Source: Lachnospiraceae bacterium (GTDB lineage Bacteria > Bacillota > Clostridia > Lachnospirales > Lachnospiraceae). From it: a DNA stretch of 64,000 bases. Each line of letters begins with the position of its first letter. The stretch's first letter is position 1. Position numbers and translations under genes: made by a program. Shown one piece after another: positions 18,873 to 27,501 of the stretch. The notes beneath the pieces were generated by a model. It was given only the letters and a program-made list of their open reading frames with translations. It was not told the origin of the DNA and searched no databases. The stretch is from NCBI GenBank assembly GCA_024698145.1, contig JAILRO010000012.1, positions 1-64,000 on the forward strand. The letters are read 5' to 3'.

Positions 18873-19358
18873 GGATTGATATAAAAGTGTGCACTTTGTG
18901 GCGAAAAAATGTGTATTTTACTTGACTGCTTACAAGTGCATCAAAAATATGGATTGGTTTCTCTGTATCGGTTATTATCGGTTTGTTTTTGATTGTGATT
19001 TTTAACTTTGATTTATCGTTTGCAACTGATAGGGGATATATATGAAGTTACGGATTGGAATCATTTGCAAAGTCGTCTGTCGGGTATAAAATTTTTGGAT
19101 GGGGACCGGATTGCTACAAAACAGCCGTATATACAATGGTTAGAGATAGAATTGCAGACACATGGCCGGAAGCAACAATGATTGCTAATGCACACAATGA
19201 AATAATACAATAACTTGTTACAACAGGAATTATAGGAATGTTTGCGTATTTTTGTACTGCACTTGGGAATAACCTGATGGGGTTAAATTATGGAATGCTT
19301 TTTGTTTTGCTAGCGATGGGAAATGCTCGCTGTGAGGAAAAGCATATGACTAAGTAAC

Positions 19359-19387
19359 TTGTCGGTATTTTTTTATTGTGTTATACT
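19359..19387 (+). promoter_or_regulatory. Sigma-A type promoter after the wzy pseudogene
   Basis: TTGTCG (19359-19364), 17-bp spacer, TATACT (19382-19387), the same boxes and spacing as the promoter at 13761-13789 after the intact Wzy gene. It would drive the GT-C-like gene at 19491 with a leader of about 97 bases. The leader shows no clear structure or regulatory motif by eye. Confidence 0.6.
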
Positions 19388-19490
19388 AATTGCTGGATTT
19401 AATAACAAACATCCAATGTTATAAATTCAAAAGGCTAGTGCTTACTAAAAATGTCAGCATTATTAGGTTTGGTCGAGGAAATGGATAACT

Positions 19491-20936
19491 ATGTCTGAAA
19501 AAAAGTATAATAATATATTCGAACAAATAATGAATAATATAGCTTTCGTTATGTGCATAACCATTTTGGTAACAATATTGGTTTTTGGATTCTTTTATTC
19601 GGCGAATTATAGTTTTATGGACTATCCTTTTTTTTCTAAACTTACTTTTGATAGAGTGGTATATTTGAGTATTTCTGCCTGCTTATTAATCAGTTATATG
19701 CTTATAGGGAAAATGTTTAAATGGGATATAAGAATTAATTTTTTTATTTTTACAGTTATCTCATTGCTTTTTGTTTTTATAATACCTTTGGAACCGTTTT
19801 CAGACATGAAGAATATATATGAAATAGCAATAAACGGATTTAAGGATGAACAGGGGTATCTTTCAAACTGTCCTAATCAGATTCCGATAACGACTTATTT
19901 ATGGGTTATAACAAGCATATTTGGTAAAAACATACTAATACCAAAGATTTTTAATATAATTTGTAATGTTGGAATTATATATTTTTTGTATAAAATTTAT
20001 CTGGTTATTGCTGATACTAATGAGTTATCATCAGATAAGAAGGCTATAATGTGGTTTTCTACACCGATTCTATCGGTTGTTTTATATGAAAACCATATAT
20101 ATAATGATATATTATTTACATTTCTTACAACGATATTGATTTATTTGGTGTTGAAAAAACAAGATACTAATTTAATTTTTGCGATTGTATGTGTGTTATC
20201 TGTTGTGCAGTATGTTATTCGTCCGACAGGAATTATTTATATAATTGCTATTTTTTTGTATATGGTATTATATCAACAACATTATAGAAAAGCATTGGTT
20301 TATGTTTTGTTTTGCGTTAGTCTTATTTTTGGAGTTGGAAAACTTAACAAAAAGATATTTAATGTGGATACAACGAAGGAGTATCCAATTTGGTCATATA
20401 TACAGATGGGGGTTAATGAACAGGAATTTGGTTTTCAGGATGGTTCTCATTCTATGGATTGGACTAAAGAAGACTGCGTTGAAAAGTACAAGGCTCTAGG
20501 AATGAGAAAGTTGTTGAGAATTTATGTAAAGAAAGAAATATGGATGTGGTCAGAGGGAACATATCAAGCTGAAAGATACGGACTTGGTGATTATTATGCC
20601 ACGTTTACGAAAGATAATAAAATCACTGAAACGGTACGTAATGTTGACAATTCAATGATTAGAAAAGTTTTGGAACAGATGATGAAAGCACAGTATTATA
20701 TATATATGTTTTTTGCTCTTGTGGGTTTGTTAACGGTATGGAAGAGGAATAGAAAAGATATGAGATTACAAGTACTGTTGCTCTATGTAATATGTGGATT
20801 TTTCTGTTTTTATTTGGTTTGGGAAATAAAATCGAGATACATATATTCACTATACCCGATTTTTATGATTTACGGATTTATTGGCTTCAGTATTTTTGTT
20901 GATGGCATTGAAAAAATATTTGGGGGAAATAGATGA
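19491..20936 (+). CDS. GT-C-type polytopic glycosyltransferase-like membrane protein
   Basis: This 481-residue protein has about eleven membrane segments. After the second segments lies a loop with acidic residues ('LEPFSDMKNIYEIAINGFKD'), as in GT39-like GT-C enzymes whose first extracellular loop bears the catalytic Asp. Later 'QMGVNEQEFGFQDGSHSMDW' and 'CFYLVWEIKSRYIYSLYPIF' are shared in pattern with the gene at 25284, so both belong to one subfamily. Likely role: transfer of a sugar from a polyprenyl-phosphate donor onto the polymer outside the cell. The stop overlaps the YfhO start (ATGA). Confidence 0.65.
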   Translation: MSEKKYNNIFEQIMNNIAFVMCITILVTILVFGFFYSANYSFMDYPFFSKLTFDRVVYLSISACLLISYMLIGKMFKWDIRINFFIFTVISLLFVFIIPLEPFSDMKNIYEIAINGFKDEQGYLSNCPNQIPITTYLWVITSIFGKNILIPKIFNIICNVGIIYFLYKIYLVIADTNELSSDKKAIMWFSTPILSVVLYENHIYNDILFTFLTTILIYLVLKKQDTNLIFAIVCVLSVVQYVIRPTGIIYIIAIFLYMVLYQQHYRKALVYVLFCVSLIFGVGKLNKKIFNVDTTKEYPIWSYIQMGVNEQEFGFQDGSHSMDWTKEDCVEKYKALGMRKLLRIYVKKEIWMWSEGTYQAERYGLGDYYATFTKDNKITETVRNVDNSMIRKVLEQMMKAQYYIYMFFALVGLLTVWKRNRKDMRLQVLLLYVICGFFCFYLVWEIKSRYIYSLYPIFMIYGFIGFSIFVDGIEKIFGGNR

Positions 20937-23668
20937 TCTATAAAAAACTTACAGAAAAAAAGAGTAATGCACTAATATCATATTTTTTTATATATTCAAT
21001 TACCTTTTTAGTTTTAACGGCTATAGTATTGCATTGGATATGGTATTGGGGATTTGCATTAACGCAGTATGGAGATGATATTGGTCAACATTATATGGTT
21101 TTGCTGTATCTTCATGATTGGTATAGAGAAGTAGTAAAAACCATGTTCGTAGAACATAGTTTGAATATTCCTCATTTTGACTTGGCATTAGGATATGGTT
21201 CTGATATATATACTACTTTTAGTTACTATGGTATATTTGATCCATTTTATGTGCTTTCTGTTTTTGTAGATAAAAGCAAGATGGATTATTTCTTTTGGTT
21301 TTTAATGGTTTTACGTTTATACCTTAGTGGTGTTAATTTTTCTGCTTACTTTTTTACACATACAAAGAAATTAGATGCAGTCCTGTTTGGGGCTATTATT
21401 TACTGCTTTAGTGGTTTTGTACTTAATGCTGCATTTCATCAACTTATGTTTATGAATGCCATGGTCTATTTCCCTTTATTGTTAATGGGAGCAGACAGAA
21501 TCTTTAACAAGGAGAAGGGAACAGGTCTGTTTTCTATTATGGTGGCCGCAACTTTAATCATTAACTTTTACTGGAGTTATATGATGATATTGTTAACGGT
21601 TATTTATTGTGTATTTGTTTATTTGGATAAAGTCGAATTAAATATCAAAACGTTTGTAGGTGTTTTAAGCGATTTTATTTTAAAGGGTATTGTTGGTGTA
21701 CTTATATCAGGTGTGGTTTCAATACCTGTTTTTTACATGTTACATGATTCGGGAAGAATAAAAGCTGAAGTAAATATACCGTTTTTATACGATTTTAGAT
21801 ACTATTTAGATTTATTTTCACATTTCTTTACAACAGAGAGAAATCAGAGTACATACCTTGGGTTTGTGCCAGTTGCATTGGCGGGTATTGTAGTCATGTA
21901 TATAAAACCGGGGAATAAAATGCTTAAAATAGCATTTGCTTTTTTGTCTTTATTATTGTTATTCCCATATTTTGGCCATGTGTTTAATGGTTTTAGCTAT
22001 GTAAGCAATAGATGGACATTCGGTTATGCATTTGCTGTTGCATTTGTGTTTGTTAAGTTATATCCTGTTTTTTTAACATTAAAAGATAAAGAAAAGAATC
22101 TATTACTCGTTGTAACTGTGCTCTTTTCTTTGGTGATTATTTCGAATCGTTTTACAAGAACCGAATGGACGGTGTCAGAACTGTGTTTGGCAATATTATA
22201 CATATTTGTAATTTGTCGATTGAAAGAATCTGAATACAACAAATTATTTTACGCTACAGGTTTAGTAATCGTGGTTGGAGTATTCTTGACAACGACGTAT
22301 GTGTATTCATATAAAGAGGGAAATGATCTTGAATCACAGAGAACAAAATTAGGTCAAACATATAAATGTGTTATGGAAGATAATCCGGCTAATGTAGTAG
22401 ACGTAAAGGATAGTGATAAGTTATATCGGGTTGAAGAAAGGGCTGCTTTAAAGTATAGGAATCAATTCTTTGTCAAAGGTTTAAGCAGTACATCATTTTA
22501 TTATAGTACATCGAATTCGGCAATTGGGTGTTTTAATAAGGAATTGGGTGTGAATGAACCGTTGGATTATTCATATTCTAATTTAGATAATCGTATGATT
22601 TTGAATGCGTTAGCCGGTGTGCGTTATTATCTGGTAAAACAGGGGGATGATAAATATATTCCTTATGGTTTTGTCTATAAGAAATCTAAAGAAATAAATG
22701 GACAAACATATGATTTATACTATAACAATTATTATTTGCCAATGGCGTATAGTTATAAAAATGCTTATCCTAAAAAATATTGGGATAATCTGAATTTTGT
22801 ACAGAAACAAAAAGTAATGATGGAAGCTGCTGTAATTGATGATTCACCTTTGGATGACAATATAGATACTTCGTATAGCGAAGTTGAATATGAGTGCGAA
22901 TGCGGACCGGGAGTTCAGATTTCAGATAGTGAAATAACGGTAAATTATGATGGTGGCGAAATGATTTTGAGATTGTTAGATGCTATTGGTGGATCAGAGA
23001 CATATCTAATAATCGAAGGACTTGAGTTCACTTCGTTGCCAAAGGAATATGACAAAGAGAGATTATACACAAAATATAAACAGAGAATAGACAATAATAA
23101 TATATCCAAAAGTACAGTTTGTGGAATTGCGGTTGAAGCCTCTAATGGGGTAAATAAACAAATTGTTTATATTACGCCTAATAATGAGTTTTATTGTGGA
23201 ATAGATTCTTTTTTGTGTAATGTAGGATATAGTGAAGAGGCTATTGGAGAAATGAAACTTACTTTACCGCAGGGCAAATTCAAATACAAAAAAATAACGG
23301 TAGCATGTCAAAAAGTTGATGAGTGTATCAATAACATTTCAGAAATAAAAAGTCGAGGCTTGAAAAATATTAAATATAAGGATAATATGTTTGAGGCAGA
23401 GATAGCAGAAGAACAACCAAGTTATGTATGTGTAACTATTCCATATAGTAGTGGCTGGAAAGCAGAACTGGATGGGAGACAAACAGAAATTACAAGATGT
23501 AACAGTATGTGGATGGGCTTGAAATGTGATAAAGGGAAACATCAAATAAAACTTAGATATCATACGCCCGGAATGAAAGCGGGAGTAATTTTAAGTGTTG
23601 TAGGTTTATTCTTGTTGATATTACTTAAAATAAAGACATTAATAACTAAAATAGGGAGTGTGCAGTGA
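20933..23668 (+). CDS. YfhO-family membrane protein
   Basis: A 911-residue protein with about twelve membrane segments in the first 500 residues, a long extracytoplasmic part, and a final membrane helix (about 885-905). Hallmarks: 'YGDDIGQHYMVLLYLHDWYR' after helix 1 and 'SGWKAELDG...' with 'KGKHQIKLRYHTPGMKAGVI' before the last helix. YfhO is a GT-C-type protein linked to glycosylation of lipoteichoic acid in Bacillales. Here it probably decorates the wall polymer. It is coupled by ATGA overlap to the upstream GT-C gene. Confidence 0.85.
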   Translation: MIYKKLTEKKSNALISYFFIYSITFLVLTAIVLHWIWYWGFALTQYGDDIGQHYMVLLYLHDWYREVVKTMFVEHSLNIPHFDLALGYGSDIYTTFSYYGIFDPFYVLSVFVDKSKMDYFFWFLMVLRLYLSGVNFSAYFFTHTKKLDAVLFGAIIYCFSGFVLNAAFHQLMFMNAMVYFPLLLMGADRIFNKEKGTGLFSIMVAATLIINFYWSYMMILLTVIYCVFVYLDKVELNIKTFVGVLSDFILKGIVGVLISGVVSIPVFYMLHDSGRIKAEVNIPFLYDFRYYLDLFSHFFTTERNQSTYLGFVPVALAGIVVMYIKPGNKMLKIAFAFLSLLLLFPYFGHVFNGFSYVSNRWTFGYAFAVAFVFVKLYPVFLTLKDKEKNLLLVVTVLFSLVIISNRFTRTEWTVSELCLAILYIFVICRLKESEYNKLFYATGLVIVVGVFLTTTYVYSYKEGNDLESQRTKLGQTYKCVMEDNPANVVDVKDSDKLYRVEERAALKYRNQFFVKGLSSTSFYYSTSNSAIGCFNKELGVNEPLDYSYSNLDNRMILNALAGVRYYLVKQGDDKYIPYGFVYKKSKEINGQTYDLYYNNYYLPMAYSYKNAYPKKYWDNLNFVQKQKVMMEAAVIDDSPLDDNIDTSYSEVEYECECGPGVQISDSEITVNYDGGEMILRLLDAIGGSETYLIIEGLEFTSLPKEYDKERLYTKYKQRIDNNNISKSTVCGIAVEASNGVNKQIVYITPNNEFYCGIDSFLCNVGYSEEAIGEMKLTLPQGKFKYKKITVACQKVDECINNISEIKSRGLKNIKYKDNMFEAEIAEEQPSYVCVTIPYSSGWKAELDGRQTEITRCNSMWMGLKCDKGKHQIKLRYHTPGMKAGVILSVVGLFLLILLKIKTLITKIGSVQ

Positions 23669-23727
23669 GTGGTTTTAGAAATGCACTAATCAGAGATGGG
23701 AAATTAAAGATATAGGAGATAAGTCTT

Positions 23728-24714
23728 ATGAAAAATAATCAAGTAGTTTTGTATATTATAGTCCCTTGTTACAATGAGGAAAAGGTACTGCCACTATCGT
23801 CTGGAATGTTTTTGGATGTTTTGTATGAAATGATTAATGATCGGGATGTATCGGATGAAAGCAGAATATTGTTTGTGGATGATGGGTCCAAGGATAATAC
23901 GTGGAATATCATTAATGAATTGTCGGATAAGGATGATCATTTTATAGGTATAGCACAGAGCAGAAATAGAGGACATCAGAATGCTGTATTGGCAGGACTT
24001 ATGGAATCAAAAGATTATTGCGATATTACTATTAGCATAGATTGTGATGGTCAGGATGACATTAATGCTATGAAAGAAATGGTAGAGGCGTATAAATCGG
24101 GAGCGGATGTTGTATATGGAGTGAGAAAAAGCAGAACCACAGATACTTTTTTTAAAAGATTTACGGCTCAATCTTTTTATCATTTGTTATCATGGATGGG
24201 AGTAGAGGCAATATATAACCATGCGGATTATAGGTTGCTTAGTAGTAGGGTTTTAGAGGCTTTGTCAAAGTTTGAAGAAGTCAACTTGTTTTTGAGAGGA
24301 ATGATCCCATTGGTAGGGTTCAACAGTACCTGTGTTTATTATGATAGAAACAAAAGAATGGCAGGAGAAACACATTATCCATTTCATAAGATGATGAGTT
24401 TGGCATTAGATGGTATTACCAGTTTGTCAATAAAACCGATTCGGTTTATTACGACTATGGGATTTATTGTTGTGTTATTAAGTTTTGTTGGTATTATATG
24501 GGCAATTGTTGGATATTTTAATCATACAACGGTTCAAGGATGGGCATCTACTACATGTGTAATGTGTTTTGTTGCCGGAATACAGTTGCTTAGCATTGGA
24601 ATTATTGGAGAGTATATTGGAAAGATTTATCTTGAAGTAAAGCACAGACCAAGATATATAATTAGTGATAGAGTAGGTATTAGGGATTGTAAAAGTTTAA
24701 ATGATAATAAATGA
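23728..24714 (+). CDS. GtrB-like polyprenyl-phosphate glycosyltransferase
   Basis: This 328-residue protein has a GT-A domain ('LYIIVPCYNEEKVLPL', 'LFVDDGSKDNTW', 'ITISIDCDGQDD') and two C-terminal membrane helices (about 235-258 and 270-293), then 'IIGEYIGKIYLEVKHRPRYI', the standard GtrB ending. It makes polyprenyl-phosphate sugar for the GtrA-like gene 50 bp downstream and the GT-C gene at 25284, forming a classical three-part glycan-modification module. SD AGGAGA is seen before ATG 23728. Confidence 0.85.
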   Translation: MKNNQVVLYIIVPCYNEEKVLPLSSGMFLDVLYEMINDRDVSDESRILFVDDGSKDNTWNIINELSDKDDHFIGIAQSRNRGHQNAVLAGLMESKDYCDITISIDCDGQDDINAMKEMVEAYKSGADVVYGVRKSRTTDTFFKRFTAQSFYHLLSWMGVEAIYNHADYRLLSSRVLEALSKFEEVNLFLRGMIPLVGFNSTCVYYDRNKRMAGETHYPFHKMMSLALDGITSLSIKPIRFITTMGFIVVLLSFVGIIWAIVGYFNHTTVQGWASTTCVMCFVAGIQLLSIGIIGEYIGKIYLEVKHRPRYIISDRVGIRDCKSLNDNK

Positions 24715-24770
24715 ACTCTGTTTTATTTGGGATAATAATAAGCACGATAATAATTAGGAGGGATAACGGA

Positions 24771-25287
24771 ATGCCTAAGGTTCATCAAAATGTTGGAGTA
24801 TAATTGAGGTAATCGCGCATACTTTGCTTAGTGTTTTTTTAAGTTAATACATAAGGAGTTGACTGATGAAGTTTTTGCTGCATTTATGCAGTTTGTTAAG
24901 TTTGGCTTAATTGGTGTAACCAATACAGTACTTTCATATGCGATTAACGTTATTGCGTTACTTAGTTTTCAAAGAACGGACATGTCTTCAAATTATGATT
25001 ATTTGATAGCGCAACTTGTGGCTTTTGTGCTTAGTGTCGCATGGTCATTCTATTGGAACAATAAATTGGTTTTTAAAGAAGAGAGTGGTCAACGCGTTTG
25101 GTGGAAGGTGCTTATTAAGACTTATATATCGTATTCATTTACGGGGATATTTTTAAATAGTGTTCTTTCTTGGATATGGGTAAAATTGTTCCATATTTCT
25201 AAACTAGTTGAACCGTTAATTAATCTTGTTATAAGTGTACCGATCAATTTCCTGATTAACAAGTTTTGGGCATTTAAGGTAGAATGA
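24771..25287 (+). pseudogene. gtrA-like: GtrA-family protein with frameshifted 5' end (core may still be translated)
   Basis: Bases 24771-24858 align with the first 90 bases of the intact gtrA at 13817 but have two single-base losses, so the original ATG 24771 (SD AGGAGGG) reads only ten codons before TAA. From 24859 the frame is open and the 142-residue core is almost identical to the other copy ('FMQFVKFGLIGVTNTVLSY', 'LSVAWSFYWNNKLVFKE'). Possible internal starts are TTG 24859 and ATG 24886, neither with well-placed SD. The four-helix core is intact, so function is possible at low expression. Confidence 0.75.
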
Positions 25288-27458
25288 TTATGAAAAGGAT
25301 TAATGATAAAATTGAATTATTAATGAGGTGTGGAATAACTGTTATTTTTGGAATACTTGTTTTGTATTTGTTTCTTCTTGCTGGATTTTCGACATCTATG
25401 TTGGACTTAGATGAACATTCATATCTTGTAGATGATAGTATGATTATTAATTTTATTTATCTGGTGGGATTCATTTTTTTTCTGATTTTAATAAGTCTAA
25501 TCTTTAGTAAAAGATATCATAAAATTGAGGGTAATATAAAAAGTAAACCTGCAATAAAAAAACAAATCAAACTTAGAAAACTTTCATTGATAATTATTGG
25601 GGTAGAGGCTCTTTTTTTCATATTGCTAATTGACGTAACTCCCAGGGCAGATCAGATGCATATCTGTGAAGTTGCATCGCAGATTATTGATAAAAATTAT
25701 ATAGCGTTTGAACCCGGTGGGTATATTGATAAGTGCACAAATCAATCCGGTATTGTTTTTTTTCTGTATTTACTTTTTTTAATATTTGGTGGGTTTAGTT
25801 ATTCGGTTATAAAATTATTGAATGTAATCTCGCTGGTTTGGTTGTTTAATACTTTGGCAACTATATTTGATTTTGAAACTAGGTCTGAACGAGTTGGGGA
25901 CTATATTGTATTTTTCGGAATGTTTTTTTCTCCGCTCATTCTATATGCCAATTTTGTATATGGAACAATTATTGGATTTGCATTTATAGTGTCCGCAATA
26001 AAGTACAGTTCTTATTATTGTGAGGATTGTAAAATTAAAAATTTAGCTATGTCTTCGGTTTGTATGTTTCTTTCTTTGATGGTTAAGTCAAATTATCTGA
26101 TATGTCTTATTGGTATGCTGATTTATTCGTTTTTTATGCTTGTAAAGACAAATCGATTAAGAATAGTTATATTATCAATAGCAATATTAGTTATTTTATG
26201 TTTTGGAACAAAGTTCACTCAAAAAATGCTTTGCGTGGTAACGGGACAAGAATTAAAGGGCGGTTTATCATCGCTTGCATATATAGCAATGGGTATTCAG
26301 GAAAGCGACATGTTTTACGATGGTTGGTTTAATGGATATAATTACGATACATACATAAGAAATGAATATGAAACAGAAAAACAGGCTGTTGAATGCAAAG
26401 CGTATATAACTGACAGAATCGAAGAGTTTAAAAATCATAAAAGAATGGCTGTTCGTTTTTTTTCAGGAAAGAATGCATCGCAATGGAATTCTCCGGATTT
26501 TGGTGCTTTTTGGATTAATCAAAAAGCAATTGACGATAACCCTATAAATTATTCTATGTTATCGTACAATATGTTTTCTGCTAAGGGAGCGGTTAAGATA
26601 ATTAATATATTCAATAGGATCCAATTTTGTGTTTTGTTTGGAGTATTTATTTTTGTATTTTTATGTAAGAATAAATCAGATATAGCAATCTTGTTTGAAA
26701 TAATTGTTTTTGGAGGATTTCTGTTTCATACATTTTGGGAGGCGAAAGGGCAGTATATACTTACATATTTTGTTTTGCTTATTCCGCTAGCGGTTATGGG
26801 TTATAAAGAAATGGTTATTTTGATAAACAAAATGATATTATCTAACAAGAAGCCTAAACATTTACTGATGAGTTTATATAGGTCATATAGAAGAGAATGG
26901 GTTATAATAATTGCATTGTTAGCGGTTATCACAATTATAGGAATAAGGAAGATAGGTGTTTTAAATGATATTTTTATAAGATGTGAAGATACACAAATAT
27001 TTAATGAGTATCTTGAAAAAAACAATTTTGTATCATTGACAGATGGAGAGTATTATGTGTCGCCACATTCTAATTTATCAAGTTATCTTACTGGATATTT
27101 AGGTGAAGATAATTCGGCAGGGGGAGAATTGGGCCTGACTAATTCGTGTGATAATAATTGTCTGGTTAAGATTAAATCATATGATTATGAATGTTCAACG
27201 GACATGTTATTTTTGTCTAATGACGGATATCTAGATATTCCGGGCAGAATTTTGGGCGAAAATATAGTTGCACAAACATGGAAGGCAGAAGAAGCTAATG
27301 CAATGAGATGGAGATTGTTGAAATCAGATTTAGAAAATGAGTATTATATAATAAATAAAAACTATGCACTAACATATGATGCTGAAAATGGTCAGATAGT
27401 GATAAGAACGTATGAAAGATCGGAGAATCAACTTTGGCATATTATTTCAAATAAATAA
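25284..27458 (+). CDS. GT-C-type membrane protein with C-terminal ricin-type (beta-trefoil) lectin-like tail
   Basis: The 724-residue protein has about twelve membrane segments in residues 10-560, with the acidic first-loop motif 'VTPRADQMHICEVASQIIDK' (about 114-133) as in GT-C enzymes, followed by an extracytoplasmic tail. Residues about 590-724 show the ricin-B pattern: 'LFLSNDGYLDIPGRILGENI', 'QTWKAEEANAMRWRLLKSD', 'YYIINKNYALTYDAENGQ' and 'SENQLWHI' (QxW type). The GT-C part resembles the gene at 19491. It overlaps the gtrA stop (ATGA), so it is probably the transferase of the GtrB/GtrA/GT-C module, with a lectin-like domain to hold the acceptor glycan. Confidence 0.7.
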   Translation: MIMKRINDKIELLMRCGITVIFGILVLYLFLLAGFSTSMLDLDEHSYLVDDSMIINFIYLVGFIFFLILISLIFSKRYHKIEGNIKSKPAIKKQIKLRKLSLIIIGVEALFFILLIDVTPRADQMHICEVASQIIDKNYIAFEPGGYIDKCTNQSGIVFFLYLLFLIFGGFSYSVIKLLNVISLVWLFNTLATIFDFETRSERVGDYIVFFGMFFSPLILYANFVYGTIIGFAFIVSAIKYSSYYCEDCKIKNLAMSSVCMFLSLMVKSNYLICLIGMLIYSFFMLVKTNRLRIVILSIAILVILCFGTKFTQKMLCVVTGQELKGGLSSLAYIAMGIQESDMFYDGWFNGYNYDTYIRNEYETEKQAVECKAYITDRIEEFKNHKRMAVRFFSGKNASQWNSPDFGAFWINQKAIDDNPINYSMLSYNMFSAKGAVKIINIFNRIQFCVLFGVFIFVFLCKNKSDIAILFEIIVFGGFLFHTFWEAKGQYILTYFVLLIPLAVMGYKEMVILINKMILSNKKPKHLLMSLYRSYRREWVIIIALLAVITIIGIRKIGVLNDIFIRCEDTQIFNEYLEKNNFVSLTDGEYYVSPHSNLSSYLTGYLGEDNSAGGELGLTNSCDNNCLVKIKSYDYECSTDMLFLSNDGYLDIPGRILGENIVAQTWKAEEANAMRWRLLKSDLENEYYIINKNYALTYDAENGQIVIRTYERSENQLWHIISNK

Positions 27459-27501
27459 GTTCGGTTTTAATTACTATAAAGAAAAGGAGTATGTATAAAA
27501 A

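Larger units (their letters stand above)
16474..18934 (+). mobile_element. Complete IS21-family insertion sequence
   Basis: The 2461-bp element carries istA and istB. Ends are TGTAAGTGG... on the left and ...CTTACA (inverse TGTAAG) on the right, both opening with TG as is usual for IS21. It is flanked by a 5-bp direct repeat AGTGC (16469-16473 and 18935-18939). Both ORFs are intact, ends and target repeat are perfect, and codon use is richer in C than the neighbouring genes, so insertion is probably recent. The target is an already decayed wzy pseudogene. Confidence 0.92.
16346..19357 (+). pseudogene. wzy-like pseudogene, C-terminal half, split by IS21
   Basis: Two pieces (16346-16473 and 18940-19357) together align with the C-terminal half of the Wzy-like protein at 12346: 'DNVVGRSILGILIQYHWHIG', then after the insertion 'FSVSVIIGLFLIVIFNFDLS', 'ESFAKSSVGYKIFGWGPDCY' and 'WPEATMIANAHNEIIQ'. 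Removing the IS and one target copy restores the frame exactly across the junction (MPKSA-SKIWI against MPECA-LKIWI). There are in-frame stops (TGA after 'DRGYI', TAA after 'NEIIQ') and a deletion before 'FAYFCTALGN'. It was therefore non-functional apart from the IS, since its 5' half is also missing. Confidence 0.85.

Noticed and set aside
19388-19490. Riboswitch or other leader RNA before the GT-C gene
   Set aside because: No conserved motif or stable paired structure seen by eye; treated as plain leader.
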